This document shows, one piece after another, positions 33,792-41,157 of a stretch of 61,837 nucleotides of DNA. Source of the DNA: an uncultured Verrucomicrobiae bacterium (lineage in GTDB: Bacteria > Verrucomicrobiota > Verrucomicrobiia > Limisphaerales > J093). The notes beneath the pieces are model-generated. The model saw only the letters and a list, made by a program, of their open reading frames with translations, was not told the DNA's origin and did not search any database. A program made the position numbers and the translations under genes. Every line of letters begins with the position of its first letter. Position 1 is the stretch's first letter. The stretch covers positions 1 to 61,837 of the forward strand of contig CALFAV010000002.1 of the NCBI GenBank assembly GCA_937946835.1, written 5' to 3'.

Positions 33792-35434
33792 ACCCGAGGG
33801 TGATTCCGCGCCGGCCGGGTGCGAGTCCGTCGTGGCGCCGCGGACGTCGAAGCCTCCGCGGAAGCCCGGGGCCAGGGCAGCAGCGCGTATTCGATCGAGT
33901 CCACCAACGCCTGCAACGAGGCGGTGATAATGTTCTCGCTCACCCCCACCGTGCCCCATTGGCGGTGGCCGTCGGTGGAGGTGATGAGCACCCGGGTCTT
34001 GGCGGCGGTGCCGGGCAGGCCCTCGAGGATGCGCACCTTGTAGTCGGTGAGCGTCACCCGGCGCAGTTGGGGGAAGGAGCGGATGAGCGCGGAGCGGAGC
34101 GCGCCGTCCAGGGCGTTCACCGGGCCGTCGCCCTCGGCCACGGTGTGGTGGACTTTGTCGCCCGCGCGGACCTTGATGGTGGCTTCGCAAATCGAGCTGG
34201 TGCCATTGCTCCGGACCGAGACGTGGTAGGAATCCACGGTGAAGAGCAGTTCGGGATTGTGTTCGAGGATGCCGCGGATGAGCAGGGCCAGTGAGGCCTC
34301 GGCCGCCTCGAATTCGTAGCCCTGGCTTTCGAGCTGCTTGACCCGGGCGGTGATGGCCCGGGTTTCCGGGGCCTCCGGGTCCAGCTTGAACCCCAGTTCC
34401 GCGGCTTTGAGCAGGATGTTGGTGCGCCCGGACAGATCGCTGACCAACACGCGCCGGGTGTTGCCGACCGCCGCCGGGTCAATGTGCTCGTAGCTGCGGG
34501 CCACGCGGTCAATGGCGTGCACGTGCATGCCGCCCTTGTGGGCGAAGGCGGTCTGGCCCACCCAGGGCTGGCGGGGGTCGTGGCGCACGTTGGCGACCTC
34601 GTCCACGAACTCGGACAGCTCCTTGAGCTTGGGGAGCGAGGCGGCGGGCACGCAGGCGCGGCCGAGCTTGAAGTGCAACAGCGGGATCACGCTGGTGAGG
34701 TTGCAATTGCCCGTGCGCTCGCCGTAGCCGTTGATGGTGCCCTGCACCTGCGTGGCGCCGGCCTCGATGCCGGCCAGGGCGTTGGCCACGCCCAGACCGC
34801 AGTCGTTGTGGGTGTGAATGCCCAGCGGCCCGGTCAGCCGCGCCCGGGCGGCCTCGACGATGCGGCGGATTTCCTCGGGCAGCGAACCGCCATTGGTGTC
34901 GCACAGGCATACGCAGTCGGCCCCGGCTCGTTCCGCGGCCCGCCAGGTCTCCAGGGCGTAATCCGGGTGGTCTTTGTAGCCGTCAAAGGCGTGCTCGGCG
35001 TCGTAAATGACCGTTTTGCCGCGGTCTTTCAGGTACCGGATGGTGTCGGCGATCATGGCCAGATTCTCGTCCGGCCGGGCGCGCAGCACCTCTTTGACAT
35101 GCAGCAGCCAGGTCTTGCCCACGATGGTCACGACCGGGGTTTCCGCCGCGAGGAGTTGCCGCATCAACTCGTCGTCTTCCACGCGCACCCCCTTGCGGCG
35201 GGTCATGCTGAAGGCGGCCAGGCGGGCGTGCCGCCAGCGACGGCGGGCGGCCAGTTGAAAAAACTCGAGGTCCTTCGGATTGGCGCCCGGCCAACCGCCC
35301 TCGATGTAGTGAATGCCGAAGGCGTCCAGCTTCGCGGCGAGGCGCAGCTTGTCCGCGACCGAAAAGTTGATGCCCTCGCCCTGGCTGCCGTCGCGCAGGG
35401 TTGTGTCGTAAATCTCGACCGGCGGTTTGTTCAT
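33788..35434 (-). CDS. cimA: (R)-citramalate synthase
   Basis: CimA condenses pyruvate and acetyl-CoA to citramalate, a route to 2-oxobutyrate and isoleucine that bypasses threonine deaminase. The 548-residue protein begins 'MNKPPVEIYDTTLRDGSQGE', has 'CLCDTNGGSLPEEIRRIV', 'GIHTHNDCGLGVANALAGIE' (metal-binding His pair) and 'VGQTAFAHKGGMHVHAI', and ends with a LeuA-type regulatory domain. The 'GHTHNDxGxA...N' layout and length of ~540 match the CimA/2-isopropylmalate-like group rather than LeuA. ATG 35434 was chosen over an upstream frame start. A ~30-residue basic tail extends the C-terminus. It heads a short minus-strand operon. Confidence 0.9.
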   Translation of the reverse strand: MNKPPVEIYDTTLRDGSQGEGINFSVADKLRLAAKLDAFGIHYIEGGWPGANPKDLEFFQLAARRRWRHARLAAFSMTRRKGVRVEDDELMRQLLAAETPVVTIVGKTWLLHVKEVLRARPDENLAMIADTIRYLKDRGKTVIYDAEHAFDGYKDHPDYALETWRAAERAGADCVCLCDTNGGSLPEEIRRIVEAARARLTGPLGIHTHNDCGLGVANALAGIEAGATQVQGTINGYGERTGNCNLTSVIPLLHFKLGRACVPAASLPKLKELSEFVDEVANVRHDPRQPWVGQTAFAHKGGMHVHAIDRVARSYEHIDPAAVGNTRRVLVSDLSGRTNILLKAAELGFKLDPEAPETRAITARVKQLESQGYEFEAAEASLALLIRGILEHNPELLFTVDSYHVSVRSNGTSSICEATIKVRAGDKVHHTVAEGDGPVNALDGALRSALIRSFPQLRRVTLTDYKVRILEGLPGTAAKTRVLITSTDGHRQWGTVGVSENIITASLQALVDSIEYALLPWPRASAEASTSAAPRRTRTRPARNHPRV

Positions 35435-35459
35435 GAACCCTCGATTACGCAAGGCCCGG

Positions 35460-35488
35460 TTTTTACGCGAAATTTCGCCGTCCGGCAA
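35460..35488 (-). promoter_or_regulatory. cimA promoter
   Basis: On the minus strand TTGCCG (35488-35483), a 17-bp spacer and TAAAAA (35465-35460), leaving 25 bases to the ATG at 35434. Confidence 0.5.
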
Positions 35489-35595
35489 AATCAAACCGCA
35501 CGACCTTGTTTACCCCCACGGGGTGCGCGGATTCGCCAGGATCAGAAGCGGCGGGCCACGAGGTCATTCCGCCCCCGGGGAGAACGGTTTCGGCG

Positions 35596-35624
35596 TTGAC
35601 TGGCCGGAAGGGGTGGGTTGGATT
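35596..35624 (+). promoter_or_regulatory. Promoter of the sialate O-acetylesterase gene, leaderless type
   Basis: TTGACT (35596-35601), a 17-bp spacer and TGGATT (35619-35624), whose end is six bases before ATG 35631. The -10 is weak. Confidence 0.4.
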
Positions 35625-35630
35625 AATGGC

Positions 35631-37202
35631 ATGGTGATTCGCATCAACGGCTTGTTCTCCCCCTGGTCCGGGGTCGTCCGGTGGGTTGGCGGCACGGCAA
35701 CGGTTTTGGCCCTGGCCGGCCTGGTCCGGGCGGACGTGCGCCTGCCCGGCCTTTTCAGCCACAACATGGTCTTGCAGCAGGAGCTGCCCGTGCCGGTCTG
35801 GGGCTGGGCGGACCACGGGGAGGAAGTGACCGTGCAGTTCCGCGACCAGCGGGTCAGCACCGTGGCTCAGAACGGCCGCTGGTCGGTGAAGCTGGCGCCG
35901 ATGAAGGCGTCGCTCACGGGCGACGTGCTGGTGGTGCGGGGCAAAAACCTCCTCATCCTGCGCAACGTGTTGGTGGGCGAGGTCTGGGTCTGCAGCGGAC
36001 AATCCAACATGGAATGGCCGTTGTCCCGCTGTTTCGAGCCGGCCGGGGACATCGCCAGCTCGGCCAACCCTCACCTCCGCCTGTTCACCGTGCCCAAACT
36101 CAAGGCCCTCGAACCGGTGGACGACGTCAAAGCCGAGTGGAAGCTCTGCGGCCCGGACACGGTGAAGGATTTTTCCGGAGTGGCGTACTACTTCGGCCGC
36201 GCCCTCCAGCGCACGCGCAACGTGCCGGTCGGCCTGATCCACACCTCCTGGGGCGGCTCCCCCGCCGAGGTCTGGATGAGCAAGACCGCCCTGACGGTGG
36301 ACCCGGATTACCGGCGTGAAATCTGGGAGGCCTACCCGGTCCAGGAACGCCAGTACCAGGAGGCCCTGGCCAGGTGGGAACAGGCCAAAGCCGAGGCGGA
36401 AAAAGCCGGCCAGGCCTTCACCCAGCCCCGCCCCTGGGCGCCCTGGCGACCGTCCGAACTGTACAACGGCATGATCGCCCCGCTCATCCCCTACGCCATC
36501 AGCGGCGTCATCTGGTACCAGGGCGAATCCAACGCCGGCCGCGCCTGGCAGTACCGGCGCCTGTTCCCCGACCTGATCCTCAACTGGCGCCGGGATTGGG
36601 CCCAGGGCGACTTCCCCTTCCTGGCCGTGCAACTGGCGCCCTGGGACAAGAACCGCAAGCGCCCGCTGGCGGAAATCACCGCCGCGCCCGGGGAAAGCGA
36701 CTGGGCCGAACTGCGCGAGGCCCAGGTCCACGCCACGAAAGTGCTGCCCAATGTCGGGCTGGCGGTCATCACCGACGCGGGCGACAAGGACGACATCCAC
36801 CCCCCCCGCAAGGCCATCGTGGGCGAACGGCTCGCCCTGGCCGCGCGGGTCATCGCCTACGGCGAGCGTTTTGCCGGTCTCAGCCCGATGTACCGCCGGG
36901 CCACGTTCTCCGGCGGCCGGGCCCTCATCGAGTTTGACCACGTCGGCAAGGGGCTGGTCGCCCGGGACGGGGAGCTGAAGGGCTTTGCCATCGCCGGACC
37001 GGACCGCAAGTTCGTCTGGGCCGAGGCCCGGATCGTGGCGCCGGACAAGGTGGCGGTGCGCAGTCCGTTGGTGGCCGAGCCCGTGGCGGTGCGCTACGGC
37101 TGGGCCGACTACCCGGTGGTGAATCTCTTCAGCGAAGCCGGCCTGCCGGCCTCGCCATTCCGCACGGACGACTTCCCCATGATCACCGCGCCCAAGCAAT
37201 GA
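35631..37202 (+). CDS. Exported sialate O-acetylesterase-like SGNH esterase
   Basis: The 523-residue protein has an N-terminal hydrophobic export segment ('GGTATVLALAGLVRADVRLP'). A beta-sandwich follows ('GLFSHNMVLQQELPVPVWGW'), then an SGNH-hydrolase domain: 'GEVWVCSGQSNMEWPL' (Ser), 'GLIHTSWGGSPAEVWM', 'SGVIWYQGESNA' and 'DDIHPPRKAIVGERLA' (Asp/His). It removes acetyl groups from sialic acids or other acetylated glycans outside the cytoplasm. It fits the carbohydrate-degrading gene content of the window. Confidence 0.88.
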   Translation: MVIRINGLFSPWSGVVRWVGGTATVLALAGLVRADVRLPGLFSHNMVLQQELPVPVWGWADHGEEVTVQFRDQRVSTVAQNGRWSVKLAPMKASLTGDVLVVRGKNLLILRNVLVGEVWVCSGQSNMEWPLSRCFEPAGDIASSANPHLRLFTVPKLKALEPVDDVKAEWKLCGPDTVKDFSGVAYYFGRALQRTRNVPVGLIHTSWGGSPAEVWMSKTALTVDPDYRREIWEAYPVQERQYQEALARWEQAKAEAEKAGQAFTQPRPWAPWRPSELYNGMIAPLIPYAISGVIWYQGESNAGRAWQYRRLFPDLILNWRRDWAQGDFPFLAVQLAPWDKNRKRPLAEITAAPGESDWAELREAQVHATKVLPNVGLAVITDAGDKDDIHPPRKAIVGERLALAARVIAYGERFAGLSPMYRRATFSGGRALIEFDHVGKGLVARDGELKGFAIAGPDRKFVWAEARIVAPDKVAVRSPLVAEPVAVRYGWADYPVVNLFSEAGLPASPFRTDDFPMITAPKQ

Positions 37203-37226
37203 GCGAACGGGGCCCGGGCTGGGTGA

Positions 37227-37255
37227 TTGACACCTGGCGTCCCCCCACCTAGCTT
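37227..37255 (+). promoter_or_regulatory. Strong promoter of the Ala/Pro-rich protein-trx unit
   Basis: A perfect TTGACA (37227-37232), a 17-bp spacer and TAGCTT (37250-37255). The -10 ends 13 bases before ATG 37269. Confidence 0.65.
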
Positions 37256-37268
37256 GACCCCGGTTTTT

Positions 37269-37727
37269 ATGGCTGACACGAATCCACCAGTCCCGCCCGA
37301 GGGCGCCGCCCCGTCCAAGCCTTCCGAGAGCGCCAAAATCCAGCCCAAGAAGGAGACGGTGCGCATCAGCCTGCCGCCCAAACCCACGACCGCGCCCACC
37401 ATCAAGATTCCGAAACCGGCGGCCCCCACGCCGGCGGTTGCCGCCGCCGCCGCCCCCACGGCGGCTCCGGCCGCCGCGGCCCCGACCACCGCGGCCGCTG
37501 CGGCCCAGGCACCGGTCCAGGCGGCCGCCCCGGCAGCCCCGGCAGTGCGACCAGCAGCCGCGCCGGCGCCCGCCCCGAAGATGGCCCCGGCACCCCGCCC
37601 GGCTGCGGCCGCCGCCGCCCCCACGACCTTGGATACGGTTCTCGCAGTCGTGGCCATTCTGGCGGTGATGGCCGGTTTGATCCGCGTGGTCCTGCTGGGC
37701 TTCGGCGGGGGTGGATCCGGCATGTAA
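37269..37727 (+). CDS. Ala/Pro-rich protein with C-terminal membrane anchor
   Basis: I do not recognise a family. The 152-residue protein starts 'MADTNPPVPPEGAAPSKPSE', continues with a Lys-containing segment ('KKETVRISLPPKPTTAPTIK'), then ~75 residues of almost pure Ala/Pro. It ends in one hydrophobic helix ('TVLAVVAILAVMAGLIRVVL') and a Gly-rich tail, suggesting a tail-anchored inner-membrane protein with a disordered cytoplasmic arm. It has a strong promoter and is 32 bases upstream of trxA, so the two are probably co-transcribed. Low complexity makes it GC-biased, but the promoter, start and single TM support a real gene. Confidence 0.65.
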   Translation: MADTNPPVPPEGAAPSKPSESAKIQPKKETVRISLPPKPTTAPTIKIPKPAAPTPAVAAAAAPTAAPAAAAPTTAAAAAQAPVQAAAPAAPAVRPAAAPAPAPKMAPAPRPAAAAAAPTTLDTVLAVVAILAVMAGLIRVVLLGFGGGGSGM

Positions 37728-37759
37728 ATAAGCAACCTCCATCTCCTCTGACGCCCTTC

Positions 37760-38098
37760 ATGGCTGCTCCCAACATCCTTACCCTGACCGAGGAAAACTT
37801 CGGCGATCAGGTGCTCCAATCACCGGTCCCGGTGCTGGTGGACTTTTGGGCCGAGTGGTGCGGCCCCTGCCGCATGATCGCGCCGATTCTGGACGAATTG
37901 GCCACCGAGTACGACGGCCGCGTGCGCATCGGTAAGGTCAACGTGGACCATTACCCGAACCTCGCCGGCCAGTACCGCATCACCGGCATTCCCACCCTCC
38001 TGCTCTTCAAGGGCGGCCGGGTCGAGGAAACCATCGTGGGCCTCAAGAGCAAACGGGAGCTCAAAGCCAGCCTGGACCGGGTCCTGGGCAACGCCTGA
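37760..38098 (+). CDS. trxA: Thioredoxin
   Basis: This 112-residue cytosolic disulfide reductase has the active site W33-C34-G35-P36-C37 in 'DFWAEWCGPCRMIAPILDEL', the cis-Pro in 'YRITGIPTLLLFKGG', and the standard length. It supplies electrons to many enzymes, including class II ribonucleotide reductases such as NrdJ in this window. It follows the Ala/Pro-rich protein gene. Confidence 0.95.
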   Translation: MAAPNILTLTEENFGDQVLQSPVPVLVDFWAEWCGPCRMIAPILDELATEYDGRVRIGKVNVDHYPNLAGQYRITGIPTLLLFKGGRVEETIVGLKSKRELKASLDRVLGNA

Positions 38099-38123
38099 CC
38101 GGGGACACCCGCAACGGCACACT

Positions 38124-38141
38124 CCGGTTCAAGTGAACCGG
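38124..38141. terminator. Inverted repeat between convergent trxA and prepilin peptidase genes
   Basis: CCGGTTCA (38124-38131) pairs perfectly with TGAACCGG (38134-38141). It has no T-tract and could be a bidirectional stop. It contains the same GGTTC-N4-GAACC core as the palindrome before nrdJ. Confidence 0.4.
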
Positions 38142-38158
38142 GCCTGCCGGACCGGCAC

Positions 38159-39271
38159 CTACCGCGCGCCCAGCCACCAGGTCAAAATCTGCGGCCCGGC
38201 AAACACCCACACCGCCGCGGCGCCGGCAATGAACGGCCCGTAGGGGATTGGCGCTGAGCGCGTGTGCCGGCGCAGCGCGATCAGCGTCAGCCCGGTCACC
38301 GCCCCCACCAGCGCGCTGCCCATCAGGCAAAACAACACCGCCTGCCAGCCCAGAAACGCCCCGATGGCCGCCATGAACTTCACGTCGCCCAGCCCCATGA
38401 CCTCGCGTGGCAGCTCGAGGCGCTCGGTCACCACCTCGAAGCCGGGCAGGGCCTCGAAGGCGAACTCATCCGGGCCGATGCGCACCCGTTCGCGCGTCAC
38501 CTCCACCGGCACTTCGCGGTAACACCGGTCCACCAATTCCACCTGCCGGCCCACCAGCCGGATCGAGTCGCCCGCCCGATAGAGCAATTCCTCGTAGGGG
38601 ATTTCGCGGTCCGGCAGCACCAGGGATTCCTCCGCAAACCACACCCGCGTGCCGGGCGGCAACTCGAGCGCGTGCCGGCCGAACAACACCTTGCCGCCGC
38701 GCACCACCGCGTAAATCAACCCCGCTCCGCTCAAGGCGCCCACCAGGGACCGTTGCAGAGCCGTCACCGGCGAGGCCGTGCCGTGCAGTGCCGGAATCAG
38801 AAACGAACACACCACCCCCACCCCCAGACCGCCCAGAGTGATTTCGTCCGGGATGATGAAATGCTCCCGGTCTATCTCCGCGGCGGCCAGCAGCCCGGCC
38901 AGCAGCCCGCTGTAAAGCAGCGCCAACGCCGGGGCCTGCTCCCCAAACACCACCCAGCACGCCGCAAACAGGCTTGCGGTCAGCCCCTCCACCACCACGT
39001 ACCGCGGCCGGATGGGCCGGCCGCAGCAGGCGCTGCGCCCGCGCAACCACAGCCAGCTCACCAGCGGCAGATTGTGCCGCCAGGGAATGCGCGCGCCGCA
39101 GTGCGGGCAACGTGACCCGGGCCGGAGCAGGCTCCGTCCCAGGGGCAGCCGGTGGATGCACACGTTGAGAAAACTTCCCACGATCGCGCCCAGCACGAAG
39201 AACACCCCGGTCCAGAAATGGAACGGCAGCAGCCCCCAACTGTGGGCGTCGAAGATGTTGGCGGCGAGCAT
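38159..39271 (-). CDS. pilD: Prepilin peptidase / type IV leader peptidase with inserted domain
   Basis: The 370-residue inner-membrane aspartic protease cleaves and methylates prepilins. It has the cytoplasmic zinc motif 'CPHCGARIPWRHNLPLVSWL' continuing to 'GRSACCGRPI', and the two catalytic Asp regions 'AAEIDREHFIIPDEITLGGL' and 'MGLGDVKFMAAIGAFLGW'. Between these lies an extra soluble block of ~110 residues ('VLFGRHALELPPGTRVWFAE' to 'VTERLELPRE') that is absent from enterobacterial PilD. The start ATG shares its A with the aroE stop (TGATG), so translation is coupled. A broken pilin gene occurs at 1855. Confidence 0.9.
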   Translation of the reverse strand: MLAANIFDAHSWGLLPFHFWTGVFFVLGAIVGSFLNVCIHRLPLGRSLLRPGSRCPHCGARIPWRHNLPLVSWLWLRGRSACCGRPIRPRYVVVEGLTASLFAACWVVFGEQAPALALLYSGLLAGLLAAAEIDREHFIIPDEITLGGLGVGVVCSFLIPALHGTASPVTALQRSLVGALSGAGLIYAVVRGGKVLFGRHALELPPGTRVWFAEESLVLPDREIPYEELLYRAGDSIRLVGRQVELVDRCYREVPVEVTRERVRIGPDEFAFEALPGFEVVTERLELPREVMGLGDVKFMAAIGAFLGWQAVLFCLMGSALVGAVTGLTLIALRRHTRSAPIPYGPFIAGAAAVWVFAGPQILTWWLGAR

Positions 39272-40203
39272 CACGCCCCGGGTTCCCCGTACACCGCGGC
39301 CTCCAGCGCCCGCCGCATCGCCGCCAGGGGCGCGGGTCGTTCGGTCCAGATTTCCAGCGCCCGCGCGCCCTGATGCAGCAGCATCCCCAGTCCGTTGGCG
39401 GTCCGACATCCCGCCGCGCGCGCCGCAGCCAGAAACGGGGTCGCCGCCGGCCGGTAAATCATGTCATAGGCCGCACGGGCCCGGCGCAGATCAAAGGCCG
39501 CCGCGTCCCAGGGCGGGGGATCTCCGGCCCGCAGGCCCAGGGACGTGGCGTTGAGCACCAGGTCCACGGCGCCGGTCGGGTAGGTCAGGTGCACCCGGAC
39601 CCGGGGGTACCGACGGGCAATTTCCCCCGCCACCGCCTCCGCCTTGCTGCGGGTGCGGTTGATCAGGTACAGATCGGCCACCCCGGCGCTGGCCAGCTTC
39701 AACGCCGCCGTCCGGCCCGCACCGCCCGCGCCCAACAGCAACACGCGCGCGCCCGGCAGGGCCAGGTCCAGGTCTTCGCGGAGGGCGGCTTCCAGTGCGT
39801 CGGCGTCCGTGTTGAAACCGTGCGCGCGGATTTCCGCCGCCTCCGGGACTTCCTCCAGGCGGCCCAGCGGCTGCCAGTCTCCCGCGCCCAGCCGGGCCTC
39901 GAAGCGGATGGTGTTGACCGCGCCCCAGGTCACCGCGCTGGCGTCTTGCGCTTCGACCAGATCACGGGCCAGCAGCTTGTGGGGCACGGTGAGATTCAGC
40001 CCGATGAACCGCAGTGCCCGGGCGCCGGCCAGCGCGGCGGCCAGGTCCTCCGGGCGCACGTCGAACGCCAGGTACCGCCAGTCCAGCCCCAACGCGGCCA
40101 GGCCGGCGTTTTGCATGGGGGGCGAGGCCGAGTGGCGAACCGGATGACCCAGCACGGCGCAGTAGCGCGTGCGGGCGGTCAATGGCGGTGCCGTCGCGGA
40201 CAC
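39271..40203 (-). CDS. aroE: Shikimate dehydrogenase
   Basis: AroE reduces 3-dehydroshikimate with NADPH in aromatic amino acid synthesis. The 310-residue protein has 'VLGHPVRHSASPPMQNAGL' (shikimate-binding Ser pair), 'FIGLNLTVPHKLLARDLVEA' (catalytic Lys), 'LLGAGGAGRTAALKLASAGV' (dinucleotide site) and 'YLINRTRSKAEAVAG' (NADP Arg/Thr/Ser). It overlaps the prepilin peptidase start. The candidate promoter is 6 bases from the ATG, so the transcript should be leaderless. Confidence 0.95.
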   Translation of the reverse strand: MSATAPPLTARTRYCAVLGHPVRHSASPPMQNAGLAALGLDWRYLAFDVRPEDLAAALAGARALRFIGLNLTVPHKLLARDLVEAQDASAVTWGAVNTIRFEARLGAGDWQPLGRLEEVPEAAEIRAHGFNTDADALEAALREDLDLALPGARVLLLGAGGAGRTAALKLASAGVADLYLINRTRSKAEAVAGEIARRYPRVRVHLTYPTGAVDLVLNATSLGLRAGDPPPWDAAAFDLRRARAAYDMIYRPAATPFLAAARAAGCRTANGLGMLLHQGARALEIWTERPAPLAAMRRALEAAVYGEPGA

Positions 40204-40209
40204 GCGCCG

Positions 40210-40238
40210 TCTTTAGCGTGAGGCGCGTTCGGTTCCAA
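40210..40238 (-). promoter_or_regulatory. aroE promoter, leaderless type
   Basis: On the minus strand TTGGAA (40238-40233), a 17-bp spacer and TAAAGA (40215-40210). The -10 ends six bases before ATG 40203. Confidence 0.5.
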
Positions 40239-40387
40239 GCCTCGAATCCCGCGGTCCACCCGGGCCGCGGACCGGCTGGTCCGGGTTTCCAGGTGCCGGT
40301 GTCCGCCCCCTGGGCGGTCGAATCGCGCGCCCCGGGGCAAAGTGCTCGCCCTGCCCGCCGTGGGGTCCGGCGGCGTCAGTTCCGCGC

Positions 40388-40472
40388 TTGCCAAGGGGGC
40401 CCGGGTCATGATTTGTTGCATTGCGACTTCTGCATTCCCCCTGCCCGGCCCGTTGGGTCGCGGGGGGGAATG
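40388..40472 (+). promoter_or_regulatory. Leader of the CBS-domain gene: weak promoter and long hairpin
   Basis: CATTCCCCC (40433-40441) pairs with GGGGGAATG (40464-40472), a perfect 9-bp stem around a 22-nt loop. A possible promoter TTGCCA (40388-40393)-17-ATTTGT (40411-40416) would place the hairpin in the leader. The ATG is 28 bases after the stem. Confidence 0.4.
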
Positions 40473-40500
40473 TCGGAGCGTGTTGCGCATTGATCCGATT

Positions 40501-40962
40501 ATGGAAGCCACTGCCGCTGCCAACGCCACGGTCGAGGCCATTCTCAACGTCAAGGGCCGCGAGGTCTGGTCGGTCCCGCCCGACACCACCGTGTTTGAGG
40601 CCATTCGCCTGATGGCCGAACGGAACGTGGGGGCTTTGCTGGTCATGGAAGGAGACCGGCTGGTCGGCATCCTGTCGGAGCGCGACTACGCCCGGAAAGT
40701 GGCCCTGCTGGGCAAAAACTCCCGCACCACGCCGGTCCGGGAAATCCTCACCCCGGCCCTCCACACCGTGACCCCGCGCACCACCATCAGCGAGTGCATG
40801 GCGCTGATGACCGACAAGCGCATCCGGCACCTGCCGGTGCTGGAAGGGGACAAGGTGGTGGGGGTCATCTCGATCGGCGACCTGGTGAACTGGATCATCC
40901 ACGCCCAGGCCGCGGCCATTGACCAGCTCCAGGCCTACATCGCGGGCGGTTACCCGGGTTGA
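40501..40962 (+). CDS. Two-CBS-domain protein
   Basis: The 153-residue protein consists of a tandem pair of CBS domains: 'EAIRLMAERNVGALLVMEGD' with 'LVGILSERDYARKVALLGKN', then 'ECMALMTDKRIRHLPVLEGD' with 'VVGVISIGDLVNWII'. Such free-standing Bateman modules bind adenine nucleotides and regulate partner proteins. The partner is not evident. ATG 40501 was chosen from a longer open frame because it starts just before the first domain. Confidence 0.85.
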   Translation: MEATAAANATVEAILNVKGREVWSVPPDTTVFEAIRLMAERNVGALLVMEGDRLVGILSERDYARKVALLGKNSRTTPVREILTPALHTVTPRTTISECMALMTDKRIRHLPVLEGDKVVGVISIGDLVNWIIHAQAAAIDQLQAYIAGGYPG

Positions 40963-41066
40963 AAAACCGGGCGCGCCGGCCACCTGCCGGCCGGGGCCGG
41001 AGCCGCGGAATCCCGCCACCACCCGTCCGGGGCGCGTTGCCCGCCGCCAATTTTCCGCGCGCGGGC

Positions 41067-41095
41067 TTGCTCCGGGCAAAGTCCGTTCCTACCCT
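41067..41095 (+). promoter_or_regulatory. Promoter of the PQQ-propeller/DUF1080 pair
   Basis: TTGCTC (41067-41072), a 17-bp spacer and TACCCT (41090-41095), leaving about 55 nt of leader before GTG 41158. Confidence 0.4.
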
Positions 41096-41157
41096 CACCG
41101 GCAAGGTCGGCCGGAGCCGCTACTGCCCGGAGCACGCCGCGCCGCCCGCCGACATCT

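Noticed and set aside
38124..38141. Second LexA-like site (GGTTC-N4-GAACC)
   Set aside because: It lies between two convergent gene ends with no promoter, so a terminator-like hairpin is more likely. It also lowers confidence in the nrdJ site.
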